Shown one piece after another: positions 1 through 10,138 of a DNA stretch of 64,000 bases. The notes under the pieces were generated by a model. That model made no database searches, had not been told where the DNA came from, and was given only the letters and a program-made list of their open reading frames with translations. Positions within the stretch are counted from its first letter, which is position 1; each line of letters starts with the position of its first letter. A program made the translations under genes and the position numbers. The stretch is from Echinometra lucunter (taxonomy: Eukaryota > Echinodermata > Echinoidea > Camarodonta > Echinometridae), in contig JAPZVO010000024.1 of NCBI GenBank assembly GCA_029962745.1, positions 256,044 to 320,043 of the forward strand, read 5' to 3'.

Positions 1-240
1 TTGGTTCTGCAACTGAACTAAGTTACTGATTATGTTTATTCTACAAACGAAGTATTAGTTTGTGCCCCATCTATTATTTCTTTGTATATCTATCTGACAT
101 TGTTATGGAATTTTATTCTTAACTATTCTTGTATATACGTTATGCATTTTGGTGTAAATATGTTCATTCAGGGCCCCATGGAAGACCACTAATTATTGGT
201 GAATGGGCTACCCTGACAAAAGATTAGAAATAAATAAATA
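1..240 (+). mobile_element. 3' tail of a decayed LINE
   Basis: AT-rich sequence leads into a GGGCCCCATGGAAGACC / GGGCTACCCTG block and ends in an (AAAT)n tail at about 226-252. Similar but diverged tails occur at 35240-35455 and 44990-45110, each with a GGG(C/A)C..CC block followed by AATAAATAAATAA. Short tetranucleotide tails after a conserved 3' UTR are typical of CR1/Jockey-like LINEs. No reverse transcriptase is visible here, so the family is inferred. Confidence 0.45.
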
Positions 241-352
241 AATAAATAAATGTATGTATGTACGAATGGAAATTTATAGAAGAAATAAAATTTTGAAGGA
301 TTTGGATGGCAACAATTTATGAGCAGAAAAAAAAATCTCTAATCCTGTTTAC

Positions 353-403
353 CTGTGAGTTTGCTGACATGTTGACTTGTGTTGAGCCATGTTCTAGAGC
401 CAT
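353..403 (-). CDS. Candidate small coding exon of the minus-strand gene at 6765-7714
   Basis: Read on the minus strand, a 51-bp segment is bounded by a pyrimidine-rich acceptor (TCTTCTTCAG) and a donor (CAG|GTAAAC). Its open frame is MALEHGSTQVNMSANSQ, phase 0 at both ends. The upstream exon at 6765-7714 also ends in phase 0, so the two could be joined. The acceptor and the first part of the exon are duplicated at 752-786, where a trinucleotide repeat replaces the rest. No homology is recognised, and the exon is too short to prove coding. It could instead be a chance pair of splice-like signals. Confidence 0.3.
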
Positions 404-721
404 CTGAAGAAGAGAAGGTCTCAAGGCAAACTCATCTCCTCCACCACTGACTGGTAACCCAGACTGAGACTGGAGAGGAGAGAAATACAAAGGAAGATTT
501 CAATACTGATAACAATTGTTATAATGATACTGATGTTGTAGAGGATGAGGACGATGATGATGATGGTGGTGATCAATGGAGGTGTTGGTGGTGGGGGTGG
601 GGGTGGTGATGGTGAAATGGTGATGCTGGAGGTGGTGGTGGTGGTGACGATGATGATGATGCTGATGTTGGTGGTGGTGGTTGTGATAGTGGTGTCGGTG
701 GTAGTGTTGATGATGATGATC

Positions 722-751
<30 letters not shown>
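404..751. repeat. Impure (GAT)n/(GGT)n microsatellite region
   Basis: From about 540 to 752 the plus strand is a mixture of GAT, GGT and GTG trinucleotides. The long His-rich and Ser-rich frames on the minus strand come from this repeat and are not genes. Confidence 0.85.
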
Positions 752-754
<3 letters not shown>

Positions 755-786
755 CTGACATGGCTTGAAGCTTGTTCCAGGACAAT
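752..786 (-). pseudogene. Broken duplicate of the 353-403 exon
   Basis: On the minus strand TCTTCTTCAG is followed by a stretch reading IVLEQASSHVS, resembling MALEHGSTQVN of the 353-403 candidate exon. The intron sequence just upstream is also shared (CTTCTCTTCTTCAG). The copy runs directly into the trinucleotide microsatellite and no donor follows. It looks like a tandem exon duplication disrupted by repeat expansion. Confidence 0.3.
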
Positions 787-1049
787 CTGAAGAAGAGAAG
801 ACTTGGAGGTGAAGTTGTCTGTTCCATCTACTTAGTGAAAAAATAAACAATCAAAATTTATCACAACAACACTTATAATAATGATGATGAAGAAGATAGC
901 TAAGATGTTGATAATGGTTGTGGTGATGATTATGACAGTGATGCCACTTCCTGTGACAGGGTTAGAATTGCTGTTACCATTGGGAACAAAATGAAGGATA
1001 GGGTTATGGGGACATTCTGTGTCAGATCACCTGATAGATGAAAACTTTC

Positions 1050-1520
1050 CTTCTACAAAATGGCTCAAATTTGGTGTATGGGGTAACTGACTCTCCCCAA
1101 GCTGAAATTTCAAGCTTTAGCTCTATCAGCCAAATAGTTTTCACGCTATGGTGCATATTCCACAGGCATACTGGCCTGAGAATTAACACTTTTTTTTTTC
1201 AATTTTGAAGTGACCCTATCTCTGTTATTATGGGTCAAGTTTCTTGACACAGATAAATTCAGAAAGGTAATGACCAAATCTATGTCAGTATCTCAGTATA
1301 CCAGAGTTTTGCATGTGCAAACAGCATAAAGTTCAATGAACTTTTCAAGTTTGCATTAACCTTTAGTTTTACTTTCTTCGTTACGTAGTCTGGAGATGAA
1401 ATTTTGGTAAACTTATATGTCAAAATATTTTCTAAAACATACAAAAAGTGGAGGAGTAATATTTTTTTCATCAATCTTCTTTCACAAAGTTGTCAAAATG
1501 CTGACTTTTAGTGTTTATCT
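1050..1520. repeat. Left arm of a long imperfect inverted repeat
   Basis: The reverse complement of this segment aligns along its length with 5505-6590. Shared blocks include ATCTCCAGACTAC, AATAACAGAGATA, TCACTTCAAAATTGAAAAA and ATTTGGCTGAT. The other arm carries one extra insertion at 6026-6396. The arms flank the LINE at 1602-5491. They may be the ends of one fold-back element or two inverted copies of an interspersed repeat; the sequence alone does not decide. Confidence 0.7.
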
Positions 1521-1574
1521 ACTTAAGTCTGGCAGATAAACACTAAAAGTCAGCATTTTGACAACTTTGTGAAA
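1480..1574. repeat. Perfect 41-bp hairpin
   Basis: Positions 1480-1520 and 1534-1574 are exact reverse complements (41 of 41) around a 13-base loop, ACTTAAGTCTGGC. The loop matches the target sequence found right after the LINE at 5492-5504. The hairpin lies immediately 5' of the LINE insertion. Confidence 0.95.
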
Positions 1575-1601
1575 AGTCTACTTAAGTCTACTTAAGTCTG
1601 G

Positions 1602-4600
1602 TCTGGTAGTGGGTAGTGGGCTTTGCCCACTACTTCAGGGCGTGACGACCCTGCCTGACACGAGTCCCGGGCTCAGCTGGCTCCGGCTGACAGTACCCGG
1701 TATGGGCCCCTTATCCAGGGTTACGGATACCCCACTGCTTTTGGGGTCACCTAATCTGTTAGGAGAGGCTACGGTCTGGAGATTTCGCTGTTGCTGTTCT
1801 AGGACACTAGACCAATTCAGATGAACTCTAGATTTAAAGGGTGGGGCCAGGCTGCGCATCCTGTACTCCACCTTAAAACTTCAGTGCGCAGGCAGGAAGA
1901 CTCAGCTTACTGCAACCAAGAAGTCCTGCAGCGATGAGAAAGGGGCGAATCCGGCAGGTGTAAGATGACGCTGGCAGCCGCAGTTCCAATCTTACATGCA
2001 GGCGGCATAGGATATTGGTCGTCTCGATGTTGACCCGGAGATGACAACATCACCCGGCACACCCTATGTGACCAAGCAGCCCTGTTTAGGGAAAGCTCTG
2101 CTTGCTCCAATCCGGAGAGGGGCCTAGAAAAGGTGGCCTAAAGAAATGCTCATCTCCAATATACCCAGTTGGTTTACCACGGCCAACGGGCATCTTACCT
2201 TGTGGTCGAAATCAAATGAGAGTAAAAAAGTTATCAACAGACTCTAAAATGAAGAACATGAATCTTGCTTGTTGGAATGTTAGGACCTTACTAGACAACA
2301 ATGCTACTAATCGCCCACAACGAAGATCTGCACTCCTAGCCCATGAACTTCGTAGACTTGATGTAGACATAGCAGCCCTTAGTGAGGTTCGCCTCCTCGA
2401 GCAAGGTAGCTTAATTGAACATAATGCTGGCTATACACTATACTGGTCTGGCAGACCGTCAGGCAGTCGTCGAATTCATGGCGTTGGTTTAATGATCAAG
2501 AACTCTATCGCTTCCAACCTTTCAAGTTTGCCAGTTGGCCACTCTGAACGCATCATGTCTTTACGTCTGCCTCTGCTCGGGCAGGAACATGCAACCATTG
2601 TGAGTGCTTATGCTCCAACCCTCGATGCCGACCCATCAGACAAAGACAACTTCTATGCAGACCTCCGGCTTATCATTGAGCGTACTCCACCAAAGGATAA
2701 GCTCGTGATCTTAGGTGACTTCAATGCCAGAGTTGGCAAGGACTATCAAACCTGGAAAGGAATCTTGGGAAGACATGGTGTCGGCAAATGCAATGACAAT
2801 GGCCGCCTGATGCTAGAACTCTGTGCAGAAAAGCAACTGACTGTGACCAATACCCTCTTCCAGCAGAAGGATCGTTACAAGACTACATGGATGCACCCGC
2901 GTTCTAAGCATTGGCACATGATCGATTTCATCCTTGTAAGACAACGTGATGTGAAGGATATCCTACACACCAGAGTCATGCGCAGTGCTGACTGCAATAC
3001 AGACCACAGACTTGTTCGCAGCAAAGTGAGGTTCCACCTGAAGCCCAAGCCCAGAAGGAGAACAGGTGTTATTCCATCACATAAGCTCAACGTCAATAAG
3101 CTTCAATCACCAATGTATAGAGAAAAATATCAAGAAGCACTACAAGATTATCTTGGAGAATGCGATCCAAGCCTCAACAACGATCCTGAACAGATGTGGG
3201 AACAGATAAAAAAGGCAGTCCTCCACACTTCCAAAGAAGTCTTGGGACCTTGCCCTAAAAGAAGTAAAGACTGGTTTGATGAGAATGATGAGGAAATTTC
3301 CAATTTGTTAGCTAAGAAGAGATCGGCTTTTCAATCCCACCTGGCCGATCCTTCATGCGACAGAAAGAAAGCGGCGTATCGTCAAGTTTGTAGCTTGGTC
3401 CAGCGCAAGCTCCGCAATATCCGAAATAATTGGTGGAAAGAAACTGCCAAGAGAATTCAACTCTACGCCGACAACGGCGACACAAGAAACTTCTATGAAG
3501 CACTTAAATCAGTTTACGGACCAACCTTTCAAGTGCAATGTCCCTTAAGAAGCGCTGATGGAAAATCTTTATGTACAGACGAGGAGTCCATCCTCAATCG
3601 TTGGTCAGAACACTTTGAATCACTTTTCAATGCCAACAGGCAAGTGTCGGCAGATGCCATAAGTAACATCACTCAGCAGCCTCTCCAAGAAGAACTTGAT
3701 AGGTACCCATCTTTACAAGAGGTTGAGAAGGCTATCAACCAAATGAAGTGTAACAAAGCCCCTGGAGTTGATGGAATCCCTCCAGAAGCCCTGAAGTATG
3801 GTGGCCCTGCTCTCCACTCCAAACTCCATGAACTTTTCAGGGTCTGCTGGGAGCAAGGCAAGATTCCTAGTGACTTAAGGGATGCTGTAATCACCACCCT
3901 GTACAAAAATAAGGGCGAAAAGGCAGATTGTTCCAACTATCGTGGTATCACCCTCTTATCCATCGCTGGGAAGGTTTTAGCCAGGATTCTGCTGAATAGG
4001 CTTCAGCCCACCATTGCAGAGCCAAATCTTCCAGAGAGTCAGTGTGGGTTTAGGGCCAACAGGAGTACCACAGATATGATATTTGTTCTGAGACAACTAC
4101 AAGAGAAATGCATCGAACAAAACAAAGGCCTATATGTAACTTTCGTTGACCTCACTAAGGCCTTTGATTCTGTGAGCAGAGAAGGGATGTGGAAGATTCT
4201 GGAGAAACTAGGTTGCCCACCCAGATTCATATCCATAGTGAAGCAGCTGCATGTGGGACAACGTGGGCAAGTGAGGTACAAGAGTGACCTGTCTAATTCT
4301 TTTGTGATATCCACAGGAGTGAAGCAGGGTTGTGTCTTGGCTCCAACCCTCTTCTCAATTTTCTTTGGTATGATGCTGGAGCAGGCCATGAGAAATATAC
4401 ATGAGGGAGTATACATCCGTTTCCGTGCAGATGGAGGACTCTTCAACCTTAGACGCTTTAAGGCTCACACCAAAACTCGGGAATATCTTGTACGTGAACT
4501 GCTTTTTGCAGATGACTGTGCTCTAGTAGCACACAGCCAGCAGGATTTACAGCGCATCACTACATGCTTCTCGGAATCAGCTCAGTTATTTGGCCTATCT

Positions 4601-5491
4601 ATCAGCATGAAGAAGACTGAGGTACTGTTCCAACCTGCACCTCAAGCGGAATACTCTCCTCCGGTCATATTCATTGAGGGTTCAGAGCTAAATGCTGTCA
4701 AGCACTTTACGTACCTGGGAAGTACTATTTCAAATGACGCTAGACTTGACAAGGAAATTGACAATAGACTCTCTAAAGCAAACAGTGCTTTTGGCAGACT
4801 ACGAAGGAGAGTCTGGAACAATCATCACCTTAAAACAGAGTCTAAATTGAGCGTCTATAGAGCTGTTGTCATCTCAACACTCCTGTACGGGGCAGAGTCC
4901 TGGACTTTGTACCGCCGTCACATACGCCTCCTAGAGCGTTTCCACCAACGATGTCTCCGAAGCATCTTCAGGATTCGCTGGCAAGACCGTGTGACAAACG
5001 TTGAGGTTCTCAAAAGAGCAGGCTTGTCAAGTATCGAAGCCATCTTCATACAATTGCAGCTGCGTTGGGCTGGGCATGTCCACAGAATGGAGGAAAACCG
5101 CCTTCCCAAGATCTTGCTCTTTGGTGAACTTTGCTCCGGCAAGCGGAAGAGAGGTGCACCTCGTAAACGCTACAAAGACTCTCTAAAGTGCAACCTGTCC
5201 TTGTGTAACATCAGCCATGATATGTGGGAAGCGCATGCAGTAAATCGAAATGCATGGAGGCAACGCACCAAGAAGGCAGCTGCTTCCTTCGAAGCAGGAC
5301 GTCGTGCAGCCTTAGAGGAAGGACGCAGAAGGCGGAAGGCCCGTATTTCCACTCAGGACGCTGCCCCCCATGAACAAGTCCATCCATGTCCAAGATGTGG
5401 GAGAGTGTGTCTCTCCAAAATTGGACTTTATAGTCACAAAAAATCATGTAAATCTTCCTAATCTTCGCTCGCGAAGTTCAGCCATTATTAT
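1602..5491 (+). mobile_element. Apparently full-length APE-type non-LTR retrotransposon (LINE)
   Basis: The element is flanked by a 12-bp direct repeat, ACTTAAGTCTGG, at 1590-1601 and 5492-5503, read as the target-site duplication. A GC-rich leader of about 0.6 kb precedes one long ORF. The 3' UTR is only about 30 bp, with a CTTCGC..GCGAAG hairpin and an ATTATTAT tail. An uninterrupted ORF, clean duplication and short tail point to a recent insertion. The target is the long inverted repeat 1050-6590, in the putative intron of the minus-strand gene. Clade is left unassigned. Confidence 0.85.
2216..5461 (+). CDS. LINE endonuclease-reverse transcriptase polyprotein
   Basis: This ORF encodes about 1,081 residues from the first ATG; the frame is open back to 2102. 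The N-terminal part is an APE-like endonuclease: LACWNVRTL near 2265, SEVRL near 2380, LGDFNARVG near 2711 and TDHRLV near 3000 match its metal-binding and catalytic blocks. The middle is a reverse transcriptase: NYRGITLLS near 3935, GFRANRSTTD near 4047, FVDLTKAFDS near 4141, GVKQGCVLAPTLF near 4317, catalytic FADD near 4504 and FTYLGSTIS near 4708. The C-terminus has RWAGHVHRM and a CCHC zinc motif, CPRCGRVC..H..C, just before the stop. The enzyme would nick target DNA and prime cDNA synthesis there. All key residues are present with no internal stop, so it may be competent. There is no RNase H and no separate ORF1. Confidence 0.92.
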   Translation: MRVKKLSTDSKMKNMNLACWNVRTLLDNNATNRPQRRSALLAHELRRLDVDIAALSEVRLLEQGSLIEHNAGYTLYWSGRPSGSRRIHGVGLMIKNSIASNLSSLPVGHSERIMSLRLPLLGQEHATIVSAYAPTLDADPSDKDNFYADLRLIIERTPPKDKLVILGDFNARVGKDYQTWKGILGRHGVGKCNDNGRLMLELCAEKQLTVTNTLFQQKDRYKTTWMHPRSKHWHMIDFILVRQRDVKDILHTRVMRSADCNTDHRLVRSKVRFHLKPKPRRRTGVIPSHKLNVNKLQSPMYREKYQEALQDYLGECDPSLNNDPEQMWEQIKKAVLHTSKEVLGPCPKRSKDWFDENDEEISNLLAKKRSAFQSHLADPSCDRKKAAYRQVCSLVQRKLRNIRNNWWKETAKRIQLYADNGDTRNFYEALKSVYGPTFQVQCPLRSADGKSLCTDEESILNRWSEHFESLFNANRQVSADAISNITQQPLQEELDRYPSLQEVEKAINQMKCNKAPGVDGIPPEALKYGGPALHSKLHELFRVCWEQGKIPSDLRDAVITTLYKNKGEKADCSNYRGITLLSIAGKVLARILLNRLQPTIAEPNLPESQCGFRANRSTTDMIFVLRQLQEKCIEQNKGLYVTFVDLTKAFDSVSREGMWKILEKLGCPPRFISIVKQLHVGQRGQVRYKSDLSNSFVISTGVKQGCVLAPTLFSIFFGMMLEQAMRNIHEGVYIRFRADGGLFNLRRFKAHTKTREYLVRELLFADDCALVAHSQQDLQRITTCFSESAQLFGLSISMKKTEVLFQPAPQAEYSPPVIFIEGSELNAVKHFTYLGSTISNDARLDKEIDNRLSKANSAFGRLRRRVWNNHHLKTESKLSVYRAVVISTLLYGAESWTLYRRHIRLLERFHQRCLRSIFRIRWQDRVTNVEVLKRAGLSSIEAIFIQLQLRWAGHVHRMEENRLPKILLFGELCSGKRKRGAPRKRYKDSLKCNLSLCNISHDMWEAHAVNRNAWRQRTKKAAASFEAGRRAALEEGRRRRKARISTQDAAPHEQVHPCPRCGRVCLSKIGLYSHKKSCKSS

Positions 5492-5504
5492 ACTTAAGTC
5501 TGGC

Positions 5505-6590
5505 AAATATCTGAGTATCAGTAATTCAGAGCAGTATCATATTATGCAAGACATCTGCCTTTCTAAAGCATCCTATTTCAGATAATATCATCGCAAATAA
5601 CTAATGACACTGGCCAGCAAAAGCATTTTAACAATGACAGGTATGACTTACAATAAGACAATAAGAGTTGCTATGCTCTGAATCTGTTACGGATACTCAA
5701 AAATTTGCTAGAATTGATTAGATATACAGTAAAAATTAGCTTTGCAAAATGTTACAGAAGACCGAAAGGAAACAAACTATTATTCCTCCGGTTTTTAGTA
5801 TGTTTAAGAAAAATTATCACACACAAATTCATCAGATTTATCTCCAGACTACATTACAAAGAAGGTAAAACTCAATGTTACAGCAAAGATGAGGAAGTCA
5901 CTGAACTTTATGTTGTGCGATCATGCAGCATGTTTGCATACTCATATAGATTTTGTCATTACCGTACCTTTCTAAATATGTCTATATCAACAAAACCCAC
6001 CCAGTAATAACAGAGATATGGTCACCATGGTTCTCTGCAGTACTTAACACCCATGGTTCCAATACCATGCGTACAGGATATCAGACAAGGAAGAACCATG
6101 TGTGAAATTGCTGCACCATGCGTGGCGACAAGGATAAAAATAATATTGGAATATATATTCCTAACATTAATGATAAATGCCACAGATTGTTTAACTTTTT
6201 GGCAATGTATTTTTGCTATTATGCCATTAGTAGACAACTCCTGCTCACCAGGAAGTATTTTTCATCCTTTTGCTATAGCATATACTGCCAACACACCTAC
6301 ATGTAACTTTAGGTGTTATTCCGTAACACTTCCGAAACCTCAGTGCTTTGTGCACAGGAGGAACCATGTGTGGATTCTTTTGTAGTGAGAACCCTGATGG
6401 TCACTTCAAAATTGAAAAAAGGTGTCAATGTGCCAAACCATTTCACCCCATCGCTCAAACAGTGTATGCATCACACTGTTTACAGCACATATTCCGCAGG
6501 CATGTTCGCCATAGCGCAAAAACCATTTGGCTGATGGGGCTAAAACATAAAAATGACACCATATATCTCAAATTTGAGCCCATTAAATAG
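5505..6590. repeat. Right arm of the long inverted repeat
   Basis: This arm is the inverted counterpart of 1050-1520, diverged by substitutions and small indels and interrupted by the MITE at 6026-6396. Removing that insertion and one copy of its duplicated target restores collinearity with the left arm. Small ORFs here are not supported as genes. Confidence 0.7.
6026..6396. mobile_element. 371-bp MITE, copy 1 (8-bp TSD, hAT-like)
   Basis: Ends are CATGGTTCTC and GAGAACCCTG, inverted repeats with one mismatch. ATGGTCAC flanks both sides (6018-6025 and 6397-6404), an exact 8-bp duplication. The inverted left arm near 1225-1240 preserves an unoccupied version of the site with a single AGGGTCAC. 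A second copy lies at 54335-54700. An 8-bp duplication with short terminal repeats suits the hAT superfamily; no transposase is encoded. Confidence 0.88.
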
Positions 6591-6764
6591 GGTAAGATTT
6601 AATCTTCAAAACATTTGGGTTGATTTGACATAGAATGATCCTTATGATTCACCTCAACACTAGCATGCAAACTGTGAATGAAGTGAAAATATTTTGGTTC
6701 TAAGATCTCTGCACTCACAAGTGAGATATCCCACAATGGTTTGGTTTGGGAAAGATTCTATTAC

Positions 6765-7714
6765 CTTACTGCTGAAATCCACTGCATTCATGCCACTTGG
6801 TTCCCCAGAGAAACCTGCTGTCCCTCCATCTCTATCCAGGAAATAACCCCCTACATTCAGAGTGGTAGCATCCATGGGCAGGCGGGTCCAAGATGACCTA
6901 CCTTCGCTCCTCTCCTGTCTTAGTCTAACCTTAGGGACAGACAGGATAGGCAGCATGGAACTGCTGGGTCTTGATGGAATAGGAGAAGGGTTGGCACTGG
7001 TGCTACTCACGGAGTCCACAGTCCTTTCGGTAGGTACAGTGGGGCTGCTTGGGTTGGTCTTCGGCACCAAATCAGGGTAAGTAGCATCTCTCCCGTAGTT
7101 TATCAATTCAGATGAAGGGCTGGGACACTCCACCTTCAGGTTGCTGGCCGACGTGGAACATTCTACCGGCAAGGTAGGGGGATCAGACTTGCCCTCTGGT
7201 GAGGAGGGACAAGCAGATGAGGCATGGTAGGAATCAAGGGTATCGCATCCCTTGTGAATTGCACTTGCTGGATTTTCACACCCATCTATATCCTCCATGT
7301 GTTCCTCACAAGCATCTTCAAAAACATGGGCAGTTGCATCTGTCCCATCGGCATTACTCTCTGGCAATACTGACTCATCACATTGTTCTTCATGTTCTGT
7401 GCTTTTTAACATACTCGGCAAAAATTCCTGACTTGTATGCCCTGTATCTTCAAGAGAAGAAGACAAATTTGCACTTTGCTCTTTGACCTTTGCCTTGCAG
7501 AATGAAGGTTCATCCAGTGCAGGCGACTCCCTCTTGACATCAAGGACCTCATCAGCCATGTCATGGCTATCCCCCAGTCTCGGCTCTCGTTTGATGCTCA
7601 GGTCAAGGGCACATGCACTGTCGCTGACATCTGCTTTATCTTCTTCCCGTCCTCTTGCATCCGATGTGGTTTCCATAGCAACTGAGTGGGTTGGGAGTTG
7701 GTGAGTTGAGTTGT
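6765..7714 (-). CDS. Large exon of an unrecognised acidic, probably nuclear protein
   Basis: An acceptor (CCTTCTGCAG) precedes the exon, the likely start ATG is at 7676-7674, and the frame runs 304 codons to a donor (AAG|GTAATA) at 6765, phase 0. Beyond the donor the frame continues to a stop at 6660, but the donor is the better end. The protein starts METTSDARGREED and is rich in Ser, Pro, Asp and Glu, with no recognised fold. Near residue 25 is ALDLSIKREP: ALDLSIK fits the CtBP docking pattern (P/A-x-D-L-S-x-K) and IKRE fits the SUMO consensus. A second VKRE follows. These suggest a transcriptional regulator, by inference only. The frame is open from the acceptor to the ATG, so translation could begin in an upstream exon. 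Later exons lie at lower coordinates, possibly 353-403. Confidence 0.65.
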
Positions 7715-9300
7715 CTGCAGAAGGACGCTGTTCTTCATGTTAGCTGTGCTTCATGTTGGACAGTTCTAAAAAAAAATAATAAAATGAATACAAGGATTTA
7801 GAAAATTCACGAAAATGGGCAAATTTTCCCAAAATCTAAAGAGTACTAGTATGAGTTGCATCTTCAATAGATGAAGCGAACAAATGAATATAATGTTAGA
7901 CTAAACATTAAAGAATGTTTATTGAGATGACATTCATTTAAAATTGTAAATCTTTGAAAATGTATCAAGAAATAAAACATTGACAACACAAGGAAAGGAA
8001 CTTTTCCATAAGATAAGGAAATAACTGAAAGTTATTGTCTTAAAAAGAGAAAAAGAGGGGGGGGGGTGAAAGATGGTAACTCAGTAAAGTAAGCTGCCCA
8101 TGATTTGACTGCTTTAGCTTTTGTGCTCTAATTATTCACCTAAACTTACTTTTTGAAAAATCACACCGTCATAAATGCATACTCACTATACATGTATTTA
8201 CATGTACCTACTTTTATCCCAACAATGATTTTTAAAATATATCACACAACGTCAGAAAATCTGAAAAAGTAAGTTATAATGCATTATTACCTGAATGAGA
8301 CATTTTGGAGACAAGATATAAGTGCGTATTTTGTCTGTCTAATTGATTAACTCAACACAAAATACGTCACAATGGCTCAGCCAGGGCTCAGCTGTATGAC
8401 TAGGGACCATACTATTCATATACCCCTCCTCCGCAAAATTTGTCATTTTCCTATTCCGCCTCTGTACTAAATTATCGGTCCATAATATCCATATTCTGGC
8501 TGATCAAACCCAAGCGCATTCACCAGCTGTGGTTGGACATTTGCATCACTTTTTTGTATGTGGGGACAAAAGGAAACAACACACTGCACTGTTGTAATGT
8601 ATAAATATAAAAATTAAATGCACCTGATAGGGGTGAACAGGTAATAATAATAATAATGACTAGCGTAACTTTCGCAAGATACCACATAAATTTCCCTCAC
8701 TGGACCCATATTGCCCTCGTCTTCAACTCAGGGCAATATGAGATTAGTTTGGATAGTGCTGTAACATCACGGTTATTTTCAATTCCGTTTAACGGAGTGT
8801 CAAAACCGAACGGTCTTCGGATAAACGAAAACACACCTTTGCCAAAGTAAGTAATAAGAATAAGAAGTAAGAATAATAGAATACTATGCACCATACACGT
8901 CGGGTATCAAATTTCGAGGTCAAATGCGATTTCCATTTATAGTTTATCCTCTCATTTACTCCTATCATTCGTCGCTGTGGTGCATTGTTATTTGTTATCG
9001 CTACTTTTCTGTGAACAATATCCTTATCACTGCTCCCCATAGACAGTTTGCAAATAATTCAAGATGACCTAATTCAGTGACATATTACCCCGCCTCTAAA
9101 TAAGGGGCCTACAGCTTGTCAAGTTTTGTTATCATTGTTTTGTTATTTGAAGTTTTAACATATTTGCGATATACTGTTGTCTTGAGAGTACTCTATTCAT
9201 GTATATAATTATTCATTTATATCAAAATGCTTCATGGTTACTATTTTGAATTTTCATTCATTTTTTAATGTGAATTAGTTGCTTTAAATGCATTTGAAAA
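7715..9300. other. Upstream intron or flank, no gene seen
   Basis: AT-rich unique-looking sequence upstream of the minus-strand exon. It has a short poly-G run near 8057. The small ORFs at 8656-9040 overlap on both strands and have no recognisable features. Confidence 0.5.
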
Positions 9301-9632
9301 GCAGTATAAAACAATTCCTCAAACCCTTACAGCAGAGGCAGCCCTACAACACGATCCATAAGCTTCAAAGTGTTTAATACTTTGAACCTCCTTATTTACA
9401 AATCCATGGCCAGCTCGCATGCCATGTGCTTTTATTAATCATTAAAAAGCCAGCTGACAAGCCAGACCCCAAGTCTATTTTTAGCGTCGGTCACCAACAT
9501 AACATCAACGCTCATAAAACGACATGAACTATTAAACCCTTATCCCCACGGCCAGGCCTCTCTCGATCTCACTTTCTCAATTCTCTATCGCGCTCTCTCT
9601 TTTCTTTGCATCACCCCCTCTGCATCGTGTCT

Positions 9633-9840
9633 CGCACAAGGGACCAATCATCGCTTCGCATTCGGCACAAACTCATCAATATGCATTATCGTCTGAAGTT
9701 CCCAACGCATCTCTCGTCTCTCAGAGTAACATGTAGTCTCTCAACCACACCCAATCTGTAACAGTCACACAGACTCTCGTAACTTTCTTTGTATTCTTGC
9801 ACAAGCGACCAATCATCGTTCAGCATTCAGCACCAATCAC
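9633..9840. promoter_or_regulatory. CCAAT-containing direct repeat, possible promoter of the 6765-7714 gene
   Basis: A block of about 38 bp with core GACCAATCATCG occurs at 9633-9670 and again, with few changes, at 9798-9835. A third CCAATCA follows at 9833-9839. CCAAT boxes bind NF-Y in animal promoters in either orientation. The cluster is about 2 kb upstream of the minus-strand exon, in a C+T-rich, less AT-rich stretch. No transcription start can be assigned. Confidence 0.3.
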
Positions 9841-9965
9841 ACCGCTGCTTATTTCAACTGTACAGCTGACACATGTAAATAAAATAGGGCTTGCACGTGC
9901 TTCTTAATTCTCCAAATATATTATTGACAATAGGGCATGTGCTCATTCTGGGCTAGCTCATTCAT

Positions 9966-9985
9966 GGGGGGGGGGGGGGGGGGGG
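9966..9985. repeat. Poly-G tract
   Basis: An uninterrupted run of about 20 G. It is one of several dozen G or C homopolymers in this window. Confidence 0.9.
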
Positions 9986-10138
9986 AAGGGGGCATACATC
10001 AAGGAAAAGGAGGGGGGATGTGGTTGCGCGCTGAAGCTGGGGTAGTCTACTTGTAGTTCTGGACGTATTCAATCATTTTCTACGTTCTACGTTGGGTGTA
10101 TCGCACACAGGTTTTACAAAATGATGAAATACATCCAG

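Noticed and set aside
500..850. Histidine- or serine-rich minus-strand proteins
   Set aside because: They are translations of the trinucleotide microsatellite in different frames.
6053..6385. A 110-codon ORF, similar to one at 54362-54553
   Set aside because: It is the hAT-like MITE; the reading is short, differs in length between copies and shows no domain.
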